Counted from the first letter of the stretch, positions 12,181 through 24,642 are shown. The stretch is 64,000 bases of DNA from Diadema setosum (GCA_033980235.1 CM067075.1:26235061-26299060), one strand, 5' to 3'. The notes: a model not told the origin generated them from the sequence alone. Numbers and translations are program-made.

Positions 12181-15100
12181 AGGCCTATCGCAAAAAAAAA
12201 TAACAACAAATATCGCTCTGTAAAAAAAAGGCAATTGTAGAGCCAATATATTATGGCTGAAACAATAGATGTAGCTGATAAGAATGATTAATGTTAGTAT
12301 GCATATTATTACTAAGTTCTGCTTTGCCATTGTCATGCATTCTCCATGTTGCATGGACGGAGAGTATGATATGTGCCCATTGAATGTGAGACTGATCAAA
12401 AGAATTATGTACATAAAATGCAATCAGCCCATCAGTCGATATGTCGTGAACACCTGTACGCATGTGAGCATTGCGGAACCGAATCACACAAGAGATGGAG
12501 AGAGAGAGAGCGAGAAAAAAAATCCATACCGCGCATATATACACTCGACATGGGACCGTCGTCTTTCCACGCGAACACTCCGTGTTTAACTCGCAAACGC
12601 GCATGTCTATGATGTTTTCGCTACTTTTCTCTCTTCTTCTCCCTCCCCCCTCCCCCACCCCTCTCTCTGTTTATGACATGGGAAAGCTAGCACGTGATAA
12701 GAAAGAACATTGGATCGATTTCATTGTTTGGCGTAATATTCGCATGTTGGCATGAAAAACAGAGTTTTGCACTCGGCGTCTGTAAACTGATCCGCGCAAT
12801 AATATTTCAAAGTAAATCTACGCCATGAATTAATGCGCGGACGGAAAATTAATCACGAGCCCCTAATTATGCACTTGTTGCATCAGAGCTCTGGTATATA
12901 TCCACCTCATTCCTCTCTCTTTCTCTCACATTTTGATTTTTTTTTTACAGGCATTATTATATAATTATATATTTTTGTATTTCTTTCTGTCACTTGTCTC
13001 TCTAGAAGGATATATGGAATATATACCCATGCATATCATCACATTATCATGTTATAATATGATATTATATTTCCTGCATCTTATAGGAGAATGATATGAT
13101 GCTATCAACTAAGAAGACAGCAAAGAAAAGAAGTGCAGAAAGCCAATATCACACATTTGAGTAAAATAACAGAAAAAAGAAGAAGAATAGACAAGACACA
13201 AAACAGAAGTTAAGGCTCTTAGCTTCTTTTTTTTAATTATTGTCTTCGGCAGATCTCTATCTCTCTCCTATTATATGTTCTTGCATACTAGAGTTGAATA
13301 AGATCTATTGAATCTATTGATATGCAGGTTGTGGGTCTGACTTTTACTCAAAAGGAGATGTGTGTACAAATCATTGAGGTATATTGCTCAAAGTTCCAAA
13401 ATCACCTGGAACATAAGCCTTCGAACAACATTCATGTGTTCTTTTTGAATAACGTTAGATTTCGCGTGTTTGCTTCAGATCATGTAATGCCGCATTCAGT
13501 CCGTATATATCAGTCTGAAATCACGTTTCTCAACATCGCACACACGCACACACACGCACACACGCGCACACACAAAGCCCTTTCTGCTCTTCTTCATCGA
13601 GGTGTTCGGGAAGGGCGGGGCGACCCAGCCCGCTTAGCCCGGACAGTGATTTTCAGAGGGACCGCGGGCGAACGGTGAGAATGCACACACGGAGAAACAG
13701 ATGCGCAGAAAAAGTGACACCGTAATTCTCGCTGAACTTTTGTTTTATTTGTTTTGTTTTAATTTCTCTGCTTCAAAACGCATGCACCTGTGGACATCTC
13801 TTAGTCTCAGTCGGTAGACCCCAGTGGAATATGAACAAAATTTATTATAACAATAATTTCTCCTTTTTGTAATCATATTTTTGTCATTTTGGTATAGTTT
13901 GCAAGCATTAAACGAACTAAACAACGAGGAAGATTGCAACCGCTGTTAATTTCCTTGTCAATACTGATTTGCTCCGAGGTCTTGTGATTTATTTATTACT
14001 TTAATCATCTATTTGATTGCTGTATATCATCCTACAGGATTGGCCTAGTCTGTCGTACAGAACTGCTTTCCAAAGGCGCCCTACATAAGTTTTACAAATG
14101 ATATGTTCTGTTTATACATTGTGTATAATTTTCTCTGTTTATTTGATGGAAATGAAAAGAAATTTGAACTTTGAACTTTAATAGTTTTACATTAATTTAT
14201 ACGTCATGGTAATACATGGCACCATGACATGTGCATGGGTTACATTATTAAGTTTTATGCGTCTGCAGGGTAAGTCAAACAATATATATGTATAACGTAG
14301 ATACACAGTCTCATCTCGTCGGTATGGACAGAACATAAATGATAATTAGTTATCATTTACATATCTTGTCAAATTATGCATTACATTGTTATAACTTTAT
14401 TCAACTACTTCTATTCTGACAGACATTTCTATTTCTAATTTCACTTCTAATTCATTTCCATATCTGATTCATTCTCTATGAGGAACACATCAGATGTAAT
14501 AAAAAATGATATCCAGATTGAATGTATGATAAGATAGGCCTATAACTTACAAAATAGTACAAAATAACGGCTGACTTATCAAAATTTAGATCTAGATCAT
14601 TTACAATGTGATGTACACATTTAGTGATTAAAAGTATTTTGGCATATTCTAAATGAAAGGACAATATTTTTCCACTCAGATTGAATAGGCAGACAATTAT
14701 TAACTTTGCCATTAAATATTGCACATCTTGAAACAAGTTTTCTTCATTAAACTACAGATATACTGATATCTTGACATTATTCAGTACAAGGATTTGCCAA
14801 CATTCGGTAAATATTAACAATAAGCACTCCAAGAAGATTGTTACCCTTTAATGCAGTAACTACACAAAATGTAAACATTACCGATAAAGAAAAAGAAGAT
14901 TTGAACTTACAGTAACTACGAAATAATGAATGACAATGAAAAAAAAAAATAAGCCAAGTATACTTGAAAGAAAAAATAAACGACCCTTTCAAGAAATTCT
15001 TATTCCAGATTGATTTTGAAAAATAAAGCTGACATAAATAATAGCGACAAGACAAATATCAAGAGAGATGTGAAATTCTTCAAAAAAAGAAGAAGTGTAT

Positions 15101-16084
15101 AGATGGTAGGTATACTTATTCTGCTGGTACTGAAAAACGCATACTTATAAGGTTGGATCAGAAAATCGTGTCAACAGCACTAATTACCCACATTGTGGCT
15201 AGACGGGAATACGAAAAATCAGTGGATACCTACAAGGTCCAGGTTTTTTTTTTTTCAATTCATGCGTCTGAAGATGAAGACTACAAAGTGAACAAATACG
15301 TGTCATCTGCTGATTTGTCTCTTAGAATTCTTTTTTTTTTCAATTTCAGTGTGAGAAATTGGTGTTCTTATGAGCGGATGACGCCAAATTGAATCATGCC
15401 TATATCGACCGTCATTGATCGCTACAAGTTAAAACACAAAAGGAAAGAGAGAAAATTCACGAATTCGTAGAACATTTTATGCATAAATACAAAGAAGCGT
15501 GCACGAGTAATTTGTCTCTTTTTCGCGTTGGAAACGATTGAGGGTTGATTACCCACCTATTGGCCTGAGAAGTACGCTTCACTAGCTACGATGGTTTATA
15601 GTTTTGCCGAGTTTCTGTTTCTCGTCAACTTTTGTCAAGTATGGTGTATAAAATCTGATGACCGAGTATGAGAGAATCATCCATCAGAGTGTAGAATTTA
15701 ACGTGCCGTTCTCGAGCCGCGATGAGTGGTGTGCGTTGCCAGCGTTCGGTGTTGAATGACTTATACAGCCACACGTATCAAGCTACGGACAACACTTTCA
15801 TAATCCATAACAAAATGTAAACATAAACTCAGTTTAACAGCACTAAAAATGGATTCTTAATTCTGTAACAACTCGACCCATCACAAATAAAACAAGAACG
15901 AAACGTAAGCATAATATTGTATTCCATTCTTACCTCTCTATTAGAAGAGTCTTTCATGATAAAACCATTGGTAGTTAGAAAATTGCGTCAGTCCTTGAAA
16001 CATTCGCAAATTAGGACTCCCACCTGAGGAGAAAAATTTCTTTCGACATGTTACCATCTGTCTAGCATACATGTAGCTCGCATT
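12181..16084. other. Long AT-rich spacer
   Basis: Contains a CA/CG dinucleotide tract (13539-13573) and TA-rich stretches near 12950-13080. A possible plus-strand LINE 3' end lies at about 14040-14182 and finishes in the repeated words TTTGAAC TTTGAAC. No exon or RNA gene is recognised. Confidence 0.4.
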
Positions 16085-16720
16085 AAGCCATTCATTTACA
16101 GGAAAGCATGTGAGGATGCCGTCAGAGCCATTTTTGCGTCCAGACTGGGTTACGCCAACTCGCTGCTTTATGGCATCAATTCTCATCAGGTCCGGCGCCT
16201 TCAGCAGGCACAAAATCGTGAGGCAAAACTCACCTTCTTGTGCCATAGGCGTGATCATGCCACCCCCTTGCTGAAGCAGCTACATTGGCTGCTAGTCGCA
16301 CAACGCATTGTTTTCAAGATCTTGACAATAGTGTACAAGTGTCTTCAAGGGAAAGCTCCTACTTATCTTAGATCTCTCATCATCCCATACTATTCTGCTC
16401 GACCTGGACTACGTTAAAGCATGGAGCTACCAAAAAGAGCCCGTCTCTTTGGTAGCTCCATGGTTAAAGTGCAGACAGCACCTTACTCCATGTACCCAAA
16501 AGCAACAGCACAGCGTGGGACAATGCTTTTGTGACGGCTGCACCGCGATTGTGAAACGATTTACGACTGTTCGTCCTCATTCTCCCATCCCTTGATGTCT
16601 TCAAGAAGAATCTGAATATTTTTCTTTTTAATGCCAATCTGTAACTGAACTTGTTGTAAAGTGCTGTGAAACCAGCCATTGACTGTGTAAGAGTGCTATA
16701 TAAATGATCTGATTGTATTG
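16085..16720 (+). pseudogene. Decayed LINE 3' end (C-terminal reverse-transcriptase region)
   Basis: From about 16087 to 16415 the plus strand reads like the C-terminal region of CR1/L2/Rex1-type reverse transcriptases. Diagnostic words are SRLGYANSLLYGI, RRLQQAQNREAKL, DHATPLLKQLHWL and RIVFKILTIVYKCLQGKAP. The frame then hits a stop at 16414-16416. Later text is only intermittently open. The end near 16640-16710 (GTAAAGTGCTGTGAA, then GAGTGCTATATAAATGATCTGATT) matches the usual 3' terminus of such LINEs. Upstream domains are absent, so it is a 5'-truncated dead copy. The clade assignment is an inference. Confidence 0.8.
16414..16469. repeat. Short perfect hairpin inside the dead LINE
   Basis: Arms CATGGAGCTACCAAA (16420-16434) and TTTGGTAGCTCCATG (16448-16462) are perfectly complementary. 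TTAAAG lies immediately outside both arms (16414-16419 and 16464-16469). It may be a tiny palindromic insertion with a target duplication, or a local templated duplication. Confidence 0.7.
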
Positions 16721-17471
16721 TGTTGATTGTATACTATTTTTGAAAATCATTGTTACCTTCTATTCGAACTGCCCTGAATTCAGACACTTTGTTTCTGTTT
16801 TGTAGTGAAATACGTCATTAAAAGACAATAATGATAAAAGAGAGAAAAAAAAAGAAAGACCCTTTGTTGTTTTTGGCATGGCAATTCCTCGCTAATCCCA
16901 TAGAAAAACGATGAGTGCAGCTTCGTTTGTCTTGAGATAAGGTGCGGCGATGAATTCCTCCATGTAAACAATAAGAAAGACATCTTGTATCTTTCGGGGG
17001 TTCGTGGCTTAGCAACCCCAATTGCGTCAACAAGTGATACCGTTAGCGAGTTACCGCATCACCCTATTTGCGCTCCAGATATAAAAGAAACAAAAAACCC
17101 CCCAAAATTAGGTGCGCGTGCTACTCGCGTGGACCGGGGTATATCAGAAGCTATAGTTAGTTTTATGGTGATTGACTTTACAATCCGACTTGGTTTGTCA
17201 TTAAATTTTAGATAACGCACGATAAACACGCACGTGTTTGTTCGCTGACAAGAACAACACCCAAAGAAGAAGAAGAAGAAAGAGAAGAAAAAAAAAAAAC
17301 CCTCAATGAGCCATCTTTACTTTGCTCTTGCATAAATGTTTCCGTTAGTGAATTCCTGAGGTGGCTAAACTGAGACAAAGAGAATTTCTTGCAAAAGAAC
17401 GGTTATTTCAAAGGATTGTAAAGCATCACTCACAAAAAGGATGATTTGCCATTTGTCTTTACTCTTGTTTG
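16721..17471. other. Spacer between dead LINE and SINE copy 2
   Basis: No gene recognised. Purine-rich AGAAGAAGAAGAA tract near 17260-17300. Confidence 0.4.
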
Positions 17472-17830
17472 CATGTTTGTTTGTTTGTTTCGTTACATTT
17501 TCCATCTGAGAAGATGGCTGAAAGCCCATATTCAGCTGCAATAGTCAGATAGTTGGTCTTCCTTGGGGTCCAGTTGCAAGTGGCGGACCACTTCATCGGG
17601 TTATGCTCCCTGCTCGTTGCGATGAATGAATGAAGCGAGATCTTTGACGTGCACGAGTTGTGAATCTCTCACACACAGACCTCCATTTTATGTCCCATCA
17701 GAGGGACAGAGTGTTTTTGCCTCTTACTAGAGGGGCCTTATGGTTACAGACAACAGTGGCCAGTTAGATTGAACCCGGGTCCTTTGGATTTGGAGGCTGA
17801 CGCGCTACCTACTGAGCCAAATCACCGCCC
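17472..17830 (-). mobile_element. tRNA-derived SINE, copy 2
   Basis: Minus-strand copy. On the plus strand it begins with the complement of the A-rich tail (TTTGTTTGTTTCG), then CCATCTGAGAAGATGGCTG, and ends with the complement of the tRNA-like head: GAACCCGGGTC is the B-box complement, and CTACCTACTGAGCCAAATC is the A-box side. The body matches copies 3 to 5. Confidence 0.9.
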
Positions 17831-19584
17831 TTCATCAACTCTTCATTATGATATTGCGGAGGGAACCGAAAGTAATAAGATGTGCAGTCATGACTGTGAG
17901 GAATTTACATCTAATCAACATCAAAACTGTTTGCAACATATTGAGGAAGAAGAATTACTGAATTTGTGTTCAAGAATGACTTTCTTTTTTCTTATACAAT
18001 GGGTGGTATCTGCCGAATAATATTTGCTGTAATATGAAGCAACATGTTAAAGAGAGATACAGAGAGAGAAAAACAGAGAGAAGGGGGGGGGGAGAGAAAG
18101 AGATTAGGGGGGGGGGGCAAGAAGGGAAAATGAGAGATGGCTTGGGATAATTAAACCGTGAGAGTATCCTAGAATAGTATAATATACTATTGATACTTTA
18201 ATATTATCATCATCGCCACGTTCAAGAAGATTTTCTTTTTTTTTTGTACGCATATGGATCAATTTACGTTGCACTAAGGAAGCTTTTCTGGAAAAGTTAG
18301 AGGTATTCAGTGGCAGTTTCTTACAATACCTTTTTTGTTTTGTTTTCTGGAATGATGGTCAATGTCTATGTTTGAATTGGATCTGGATTACAATCCATCC
18401 ATGTCTCTTTCAAGTAAACAATTAAAAATACCAATATAGTGAGTAATATTTGATTGAACACTCACTGTTGGAGCTTTACAAAACGATGTCAGATTATTAT
18501 TTTTTTCTTTCTATTGAGAGATATGTCCTCTTTAGTGACGGCCATTACTAGGAGTTCGACAAGCTCAAATTTTGAAGAATAATAACTCAATACTTCTTTG
18601 AGCAAAAATGATATATTTATAAGTAGTTAACAGAAACTGCAAGCGCCATTAAGTCCTATGTTTTATCTGTGTATTTATGGGTGTATGTAAATGCGTGTGT
18701 TCCAAATTCAATTCATATTTCAAATAAAAACTCCAAATTAATAGCATAGTTTTTCGGGAAATAATTTCTTCACGCCATTTCAAGACGCTAAACCCCCATT
18801 TTAGTTACGAAAGATTCTCATACGTGTACATGACCAAATGAGGCTCTTCTCTACTCCTGTACAAGTAAACCTTGAGGAAATGGAAAACTTTTAGAAATAT
18901 ATTTTGAAGAATATTTTGCCCACTTGTGAATTAACCTGCAAGATATTGGCGCTCTACGACAGATTTACGTGTAGACAAGAAAAATTCTCGTTGTTGTAGA
19001 AGACGATGAAATGGCATAGACTTCATGATCAAAATAGTAAGTATATGAGTGCCTGGAAAATGTACCGAAGATTGTAGAAACTTTAAAAAAAAAAATAAAC
19101 GGTCATTGAGTACTGCTCCCATTATAGATATTTTTATGTCTCTTTCCCTCCGCTATTATTCATCCTCATTCATCATGTTCATGCTTTGTTGCTACGAAGA
19201 AAAAAGTGTCGCTCTGATATGTATTGTGTAACCTTTGCGAAACATGGACTTTATATAGTTAAGCTCATCTTGAACTCTCCATGGAGCAGACGCCTTTGAA
19301 GAGAAGTAAGAGAACGTTGGTAGATGTAAAGTGGGGGGAGGGGTGGACCACACCCATAGGGTTTTGATTCATGGGGCAAGTCATGTTGCTCGGAGATGCT
19401 GTATCAGTGTGTATGGCGATAGTGTGGACGGAGTTCGGGTGACATGCAAATTGAGGATTTTGAAGGGTGTGGCCCGCAAATGGTAGACTCTTACCCTTCT
19501 GTGTTCTTCTGTGCGGCGCCCACCCCGTCGATGGATTTCTCCATCTGCTGTAACAATGCATCTGGAGTCACTCGCTTAAAATAT
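17831..19584. other. Spacer with G runs
   Basis: Two runs of 10-12 G occur in a homopurine stretch at 18040-18135. The rest is AT-rich without a recognisable exon. Confidence 0.45.
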
Positions 19585-19745
19585 CATTCGATTCGATTCA
19601 GTTCAATTCAATTCAATTCAATTCAATTCAATTCAATTCAATTCAATTCAATTCAATTCAATTCGATTCGATTCGATTCAATTCAATTCAATTCAATTCA
19701 ATTCAATTCAAGTCAAGTCAAGGCAATTCAAGTCAATTCAATTCA
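19585..19745. repeat. (ATTCA)n pentamer array
   Basis: About 160 bp of ATTCA pentamers with ATTCG and AGTCA variants. It abuts the LINE-tail-like repeat at 19746, so it probably grew from that element's TTGAA tail. Confidence 0.95.
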
Positions 19746-20010
19746 AGTCATTTATTTTCCATCCAACAAAGAGTGAAACAAAATACAAAGCATGCATTAC
19801 ACAATCATATTAACGTCAATCAATTAGAAAAAAAAAAGCAACGTGTATCGTAGAGTATATAAGATATATGTACTGAGTATACTATGTTAAATCAAGAAGA
19901 ATAACTAAGTACATCAAAGCATGCTTTGGAGGTTGACAGAGAAGTAAGTATGGAAAAGAGTAAGGCAAGGCTTGTAATTCGGTGATCACTCAAAAACATT
20001 GGCATCATCA
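19746..20010 (-). mobile_element. LINE-tail-like repeat, copy at 19.7 kb
   Basis: Aligns with 36130-36400 through the shared words CCATCCAACAAA, AAAGCATGCA, GGTTGACAGA, AAGTAAGTATGGAAAAGAGTA and GGCTTGTAA. In both places an ATTCA-type tract sits at the same end. The direction (tail at low coordinates) places it on the minus strand. Confidence 0.8.
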
Positions 20011-20067
20011 TTATAAACAATAATTATTTTTAATACTTGTGAAGATGTTGACCATCGCAGTGAGTTC

Positions 20068-20188
20068 TAAGACGATAGGGATACAATAATCGTTTGTCTC
20101 GCGAACAAAATCGTAGGTGAGGTGTACTCACACCTCACCAACGATTTTCTTAGCGAGATAAACGATTAATTGTACCCCTATCGTCTTA
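20068..20188. mobile_element. Fold-back (MITE-like) element
   Basis: Near-perfect inverted repeat with arms 20068-20125 and 20130-20188 separated by only 4 bp. The outer ends read TAAGACGATAGGG and CCCCTATCGTCTTA. The inner ends read GGTGAGGTGT and ACACCTCACC. A few mismatches and one gap are spread along the arms. No target-site duplication is obvious. The size and shape fit a solo fold-back MITE. Confidence 0.8.
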
Positions 20189-20322
20189 ATTATTTTCAAG
20201 AAAAAAAATGCACATTTAAACTTATCTAACAATGCTCAACCTGTAATAGGCACTGTTCGCTCTATACTCAACGAAGGAATGCCGAAAAACAAACAAACAA
20301 ACAATCAAAGAAACCCACAATA

Positions 20323-20323
<1 letters not shown>

Positions 20324-20385
<62 letters not shown>
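20324..20385. repeat. (TA)n microsatellite
   Basis: Uninterrupted TA run of 62 bp, followed by short TATACATACAT text. Confidence 0.97.
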
Positions 20386-20389
<4 letters not shown>

Positions 20390-20739
20390 CATGGACACAT
20401 GGAGGTGTCGCAAGTATGAATCCAGCAATAAGTTGTGAATATAAACATGGAAAGACATGATGGTCTGGTTTTAGCTTGATGTGCTCTGTGTTTTGGTTGG
20501 GAAGGTTGAAGATTCAACACACGTGGAAGGAGAAACACTTTAAAGATCTTCTTAGATTTGAACGAAGTCCGAAAAATCCCTGCTGAACTCTAAAAAGTCA
20601 ATACTCTATATTATACATACAGAACAACACCCTTAGACAAGTAAGTATTTAAGTAAGGAGACTAAACTAACCTGCGCCTTTGTAGATCCTCTATGTATAC
20701 ATATTCTTATAAATTGGTGTGTTGCTACATATTGTTATG

Positions 20740-20850
20740 AATCAATTATTGTTATTGTTACATTATCGTTATCTTTGTTATTATTATCATTATTACTATC
20801 ATTATTATTATTATCATCATCGTCATCAGTATCATCGTCGTCATCATCAT
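20740..20850. repeat. Degenerate ATT/ATC triplet tract
   Basis: ATTATT units pass into CATCAT and CGTCATC units over about 110 bp. Confidence 0.8.
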
Positions 20851-21760
20851 TAGAGTTTCTGCTTAATATAGAGCTTTGTCTTGGATAATATCCCATTCTC
20901 TTACAAGGCTAAACATGAAAGACCAAAACCCACGGGTTAACAACTCTTTGTGACTTTACCTTTACGTCCGCCAAGATTCTGGAAGTAATCTTACATCTTT
21001 AAAAAAGATCCTTCAGATGGATGTGATGTGGTATTTGCACAAAGATACAAAAGAAGTTATGTTAATATAATTGGTCGCTCCACCCTCTCAACAAAGAGAA
21101 GTTTCGTCAAAAAGAAACCGCACAAAGAGAGCTTACAATTGCCATTGGACAAGCAAAATAGAAACATCGAATTAAGCTAAACAAACGCCACTGATTTTAG
21201 GTTTGTTTGACCATAGGAGTTCAAGTGAAACGGAGCGCTGGGAACTTGAAGGGCCAGAAAATACCTTCTGGTGACACACGAAAAGGGCGGGGTCATAAAA
21301 ATATGGTGCTTTTCCACGGAAGGCGTAGCCCCCCCCCCCCTTTTATGTCGTAATTTGATCCCGTCTGATGCTTCATGGGGAACAAATTTGGATACATTTC
21401 AGTGCAAACACGAAAACCTTTGACGATACAGACACGAGATTCATTTCTGTTTGCTCTTATTACGTTTTTTTTTTCTTCCATATATAGAGACACGGCGCAC
21501 GCTTACCACACAAGATCTCGCGAGCTCTGTTTGTGTGTGTAAACCTTGCGTGAGTTTGGCGCGAGCGAGGGGTTCGCGTGCGCAAGAGCCACTTGTTGGG
21601 CGTGGCGTTCGTTTCGCGAGCATTGCTCTCTTCTGATTGGCCGAAGGAGTTTGTCAGTGAATTGGTAGCGATTATCATCTGTGCTACGGGCCCTCATCTT
21701 ACCGAGGATCGAGATCTCAACGGCGCGGAGTGCGTCGCCTGGACAGTTCTCCCTTGGCGC
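20851..21760. promoter_or_regulatory. Upstream flank of Ptf1a
   Basis: About 900 bp immediately 5' of the TATA box. It becomes GC- and CpG-richer from about 21500 (GCGCGAGCGAGG, GGCGTGGCG), as expected of a proximal promoter. A C13 run lies at 21329-21341. I found no convincing paired E-box/RBPJ (PTF1-type) site by eye. Confidence 0.4.
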
Positions 21761-21767
21761 TATAAAA
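21761..21767 (+). promoter_or_regulatory. TATA box of Ptf1a
   Basis: TATAAAA in the context GGCGCTATAAAACTTGGCGG, 325 bp before the Ptf1a start codon. A start site about 25-30 bp downstream (near 21788-21795) would give a leader of about 290-300 nt. Confidence 0.65.
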
Positions 21768-21789
21768 CTTGGCGGCTCCCCCAAGTTCA

Positions 21790-21960
21790 ATGACAATCCT
21801 CCTCGTAACCTCTCCGCCAGCAACAAGTGTATCCAGTTTGGATCTGTTTGTCCGGCAGACGATGCCGAGGAGACAGAGAAAAAGAGACATTGCATCTGCC
21901 TGCCAACTGTCGGCTCTCATCATCTCGATGGACGCGGTACTCTTTGCATGTTACTTCTGA
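21790..21960 (+). CDS. Upstream ORF 1 in the Ptf1a leader
   Basis: ATG at 21790 opens a 56-codon frame ending in TGA at 21958-21960. It contains two further in-frame ATGs. It lies right at the predicted transcription start, so whether its first ATG is in the mRNA depends on the exact start site. The peptide resembles nothing I know. A role in damping Ptf1a translation is an inference from position. Confidence 0.35.
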   Translation: MTILLVTSPPATSVSSLDLFVRQTMPRRQRKRDIASACQLSALIISMDAVLFACYF

Positions 21961-22013
21961 AACAAAATCGGATTAACTTGTCCCTTCGACACTCAACCTC
22001 GCAACTCACCTAG
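21948..22013 (+). CDS. Upstream ORF 2 in the Ptf1a leader
   Basis: A 21-codon frame (ATG 21948, TAG 22011-22013) overlaps the end of upstream ORF 1 in another frame and stops 72 nt before the Ptf1a ATG. That spacing would allow reinitiation. Confidence 0.35.
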   Translation: MLLLKQNRINLSLRHSTSQLT

Positions 22014-22085
22014 GTTAAGGAGCGCTTCAGCAGCACCTCACCAACTTAACTCATCCTGAAAACGACGTCGTCATAAAACAGGACA

Positions 22086-22539
22086 ATGGAGAACATTTCA
22101 TACGACCATCACGCAATGCTATACCATCAGAATGCCTACTCGTATCACCATCACAATATTCAAAGTCCCTACGACAGAGGGGTGTTCGAACCCTTGGCTC
22201 AGGCCTACGGGAGGCGGACCATCCAACCACACGATGGCGGGAAGCCGATACGGAGAAGGCGCAAGCCCAAGTGTCCGGCACAACAGGTGCGCCAGCGACA
22301 GGCCGCCAACCTGCGGGAGCGGAAACGCATGCAGTCGATCAACGACGCCTTCGAGGGGCTCCGCGAGCACATCCCGACGCTGCCGTACGAGAAGCGGCTG
22401 TCGAAGGTCGACACGCTGCGCCTGGCCATCGGCTACATCAACTTCCTGGCCGAGATGGTGGAGAACGAAGGGGAGAACCTTGAGTCACCGACCAGCAGTC
22501 CTCAGGAACAGCAGAAGAAGGTCATCATCTGCCATCGAA
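22086..22539 (+). CDS. Ptf1a: Ptf1a, exon 1 coding part (bHLH domain)
   Basis: Pancreas transcription factor 1 subunit alpha (p48), a class II bHLH activator. In other animals it dimerises with E-proteins and joins RBPJ/RBPJL to form the PTF1 complex, driving exocrine pancreas or digestive enzyme genes and some neuronal fates. The start ATG has a good context (ACAATGG). Residues 1-60 are His/Tyr-rich, then Arg-rich ([10 protein letters not shown] at 53-62). The bHLH spans about 69-122: basic region [14 protein letters not shown] (69-82), helix 1 [15 protein letters not shown], loop LPYEKRLSK, helix 2 [15 protein letters not shown]. The ANLRERKRM and [13 protein letters not shown] words are typical of the Ptf1a family. 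The exon ends after VIICHR plus one base at the donor GTGAGT (22540). With exon 2 the protein is 247 residues, shorter than mammalian PTF1A (about 325), mostly because the N-terminus is compact. Confidence 0.95.
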
Positions 22540-24592
22540 GTGAGTTTTAGCTCTCTACAATTTACCAGACACCTCACAAAAAATGTAGCGGAATGACACT
22601 CCTTGCTCAGATAAATAAAGAAAACGCATCAACAGATTGCTGCGAGGTTCACTTTAAAACGTGACAGACATTATCAAGTCATACAAATTTACATTTCATT
22701 TACATTTCAGATACCTGACATCACTGTGTAGTGCAAACACCTGAAATTGTTAAACTTTACATTACCCTTGATTCAAATTAAACTTTCATAATTTCATTAT
22801 TTATTGTTACTGAGTTGAGTTGAGTTGAGTTTGAGTTTGAGTTTTTGTTATTCTTTTCAGTTAGTTTATTTAGAATAGAACATGAAAGAAACAATTTTCT
22901 TAGGTATCATAATTTTCTTAGGCAGTTTTTAGGTGTCATAGTTAATGGTTTCTTGCAAATCAGAGGTTGCTATTTCCGTGATTCTGGGGTACATTTCTTT
23001 CCAACAGTCTACTTTATCTCAACGAGCTTACATACATATATACTTACAATATCAAAGGCTCCTAAGTTCTCACAGAGTAAGGTGTTTTTACTGAGTGAAT
23101 AGACCAAAGGAGCTCTGAGACTTTTCTCTGAGCTCTTGAGTTGAGCTGTTTGCCTATGATTGCGATGTGTTGCGCGATGCACGATGTGTTTTAAATACCA
23201 ATACAATGTTTGTGCCAAGTATAGCTTTTTATTAATGGTTTCAAAAAGAAAAATATGAGTACATCTCTACCGTGGTGAATGATTTAGCATTGTTGAAATC
23301 GAATTTATAATAGGAAATTAGACAACCCATACACGGCTCATAGCAGCGAAGGATATTTCGTACTCTTCTGAAAACAACAAACAAACAAACATGAACATCC
23401 AAACATGTATCTGAACTACTGTTCTTCTGTCTCAATGTTAAGAAATTTAACAGCCACCTCTCATCTACATTTCCCGATTTTAAAAGGTTTACAGCGTAAT
23501 GTGTAGCCCGCTTTTTCTTTTTTCTCAATAGACACCACATGGCCGTTAACGGTCGTGAACGACATCGTATACATCATGGCTTTATGATAGAGACCCATGA
23601 AACGGCTCTCCGTTCTCATAGAAAGAATAAAAAGAAGAAAAAAAGGAAACCAACAACTGACAATGACACCTCCTTCTTGTTAACAAGAACATTTTCGAAA
23701 TGCTCATTTTATGGCCTTAGGCCACTCTGCTACCCGCTGTGTACAGATTAAGGTATTAGGACCCCCGGATCCAGTGGATTAGTGTTGTTACATGATAGAA
23801 GATGGGTGGAGGGATAGAGAAATAAGAGCGGTATTCTAGTCGTATCGAGTCTTGCAGATAGATGCGATCGATCAGCGATCGATAACGGTGAAGGAGGTGA
23901 AAGGGGTCCATTGAAATGCATGCACAGAAGACTGTATACAAACTCGGGCCTAGGACATTACAATCGCTCGTACAATGCCTGGCTTTATCCGACAGGTACA
24001 ATGTGGGTTTTTCACTTTGCCTGCAAATCGAAGGTCGAGTAAAAACAAGGGGGGTTAAGAGAGACCGCTAAAAACTAGAGCGCCCTAGCGCAGTATTCTG
24101 TTTTAACCGAATACATTCAAAGTTGCAAGGAGTTCAAAAGCAGAGCTTGATTCATTTCACCATCTTGTTCAAATAAGACGACCACCTGAGCTGAGATCAT
24201 TCACATTAAAATATTCCTGGCATGCTACCATTTTCTAGGCGAAAACCTATAACCTCGCCAGCCGACAAGAACTTCAACTATGAGCACTGTCTTTCCGCCA
24301 CATCCATGATAGAGACCGACTAGTTAGCTTCGCACGTCTTATTCTGTCCGAAAACAAAATCATTCTTAGCCATGTTAGCTGCTATACCTGCTAGTCTTGG
24401 TTGTTCTTACTAGCTGTTACAATCAAGCATACAATTCATTTCGCCTTATCAAATTCTGACCTGGTTATTTGACTACAGTTTGAAGTTGAATGACAAACTT
24501 CGCGTCGGTTTTCTGTTCATAGTTGTCTACTTCCCTTCTTGCCCAGGATTGTTGCCTCTGTCTCCTCCTCCTTCTCCTTCTTCTTCTCTTCC

Positions 24593-24642
<50 letters not shown>

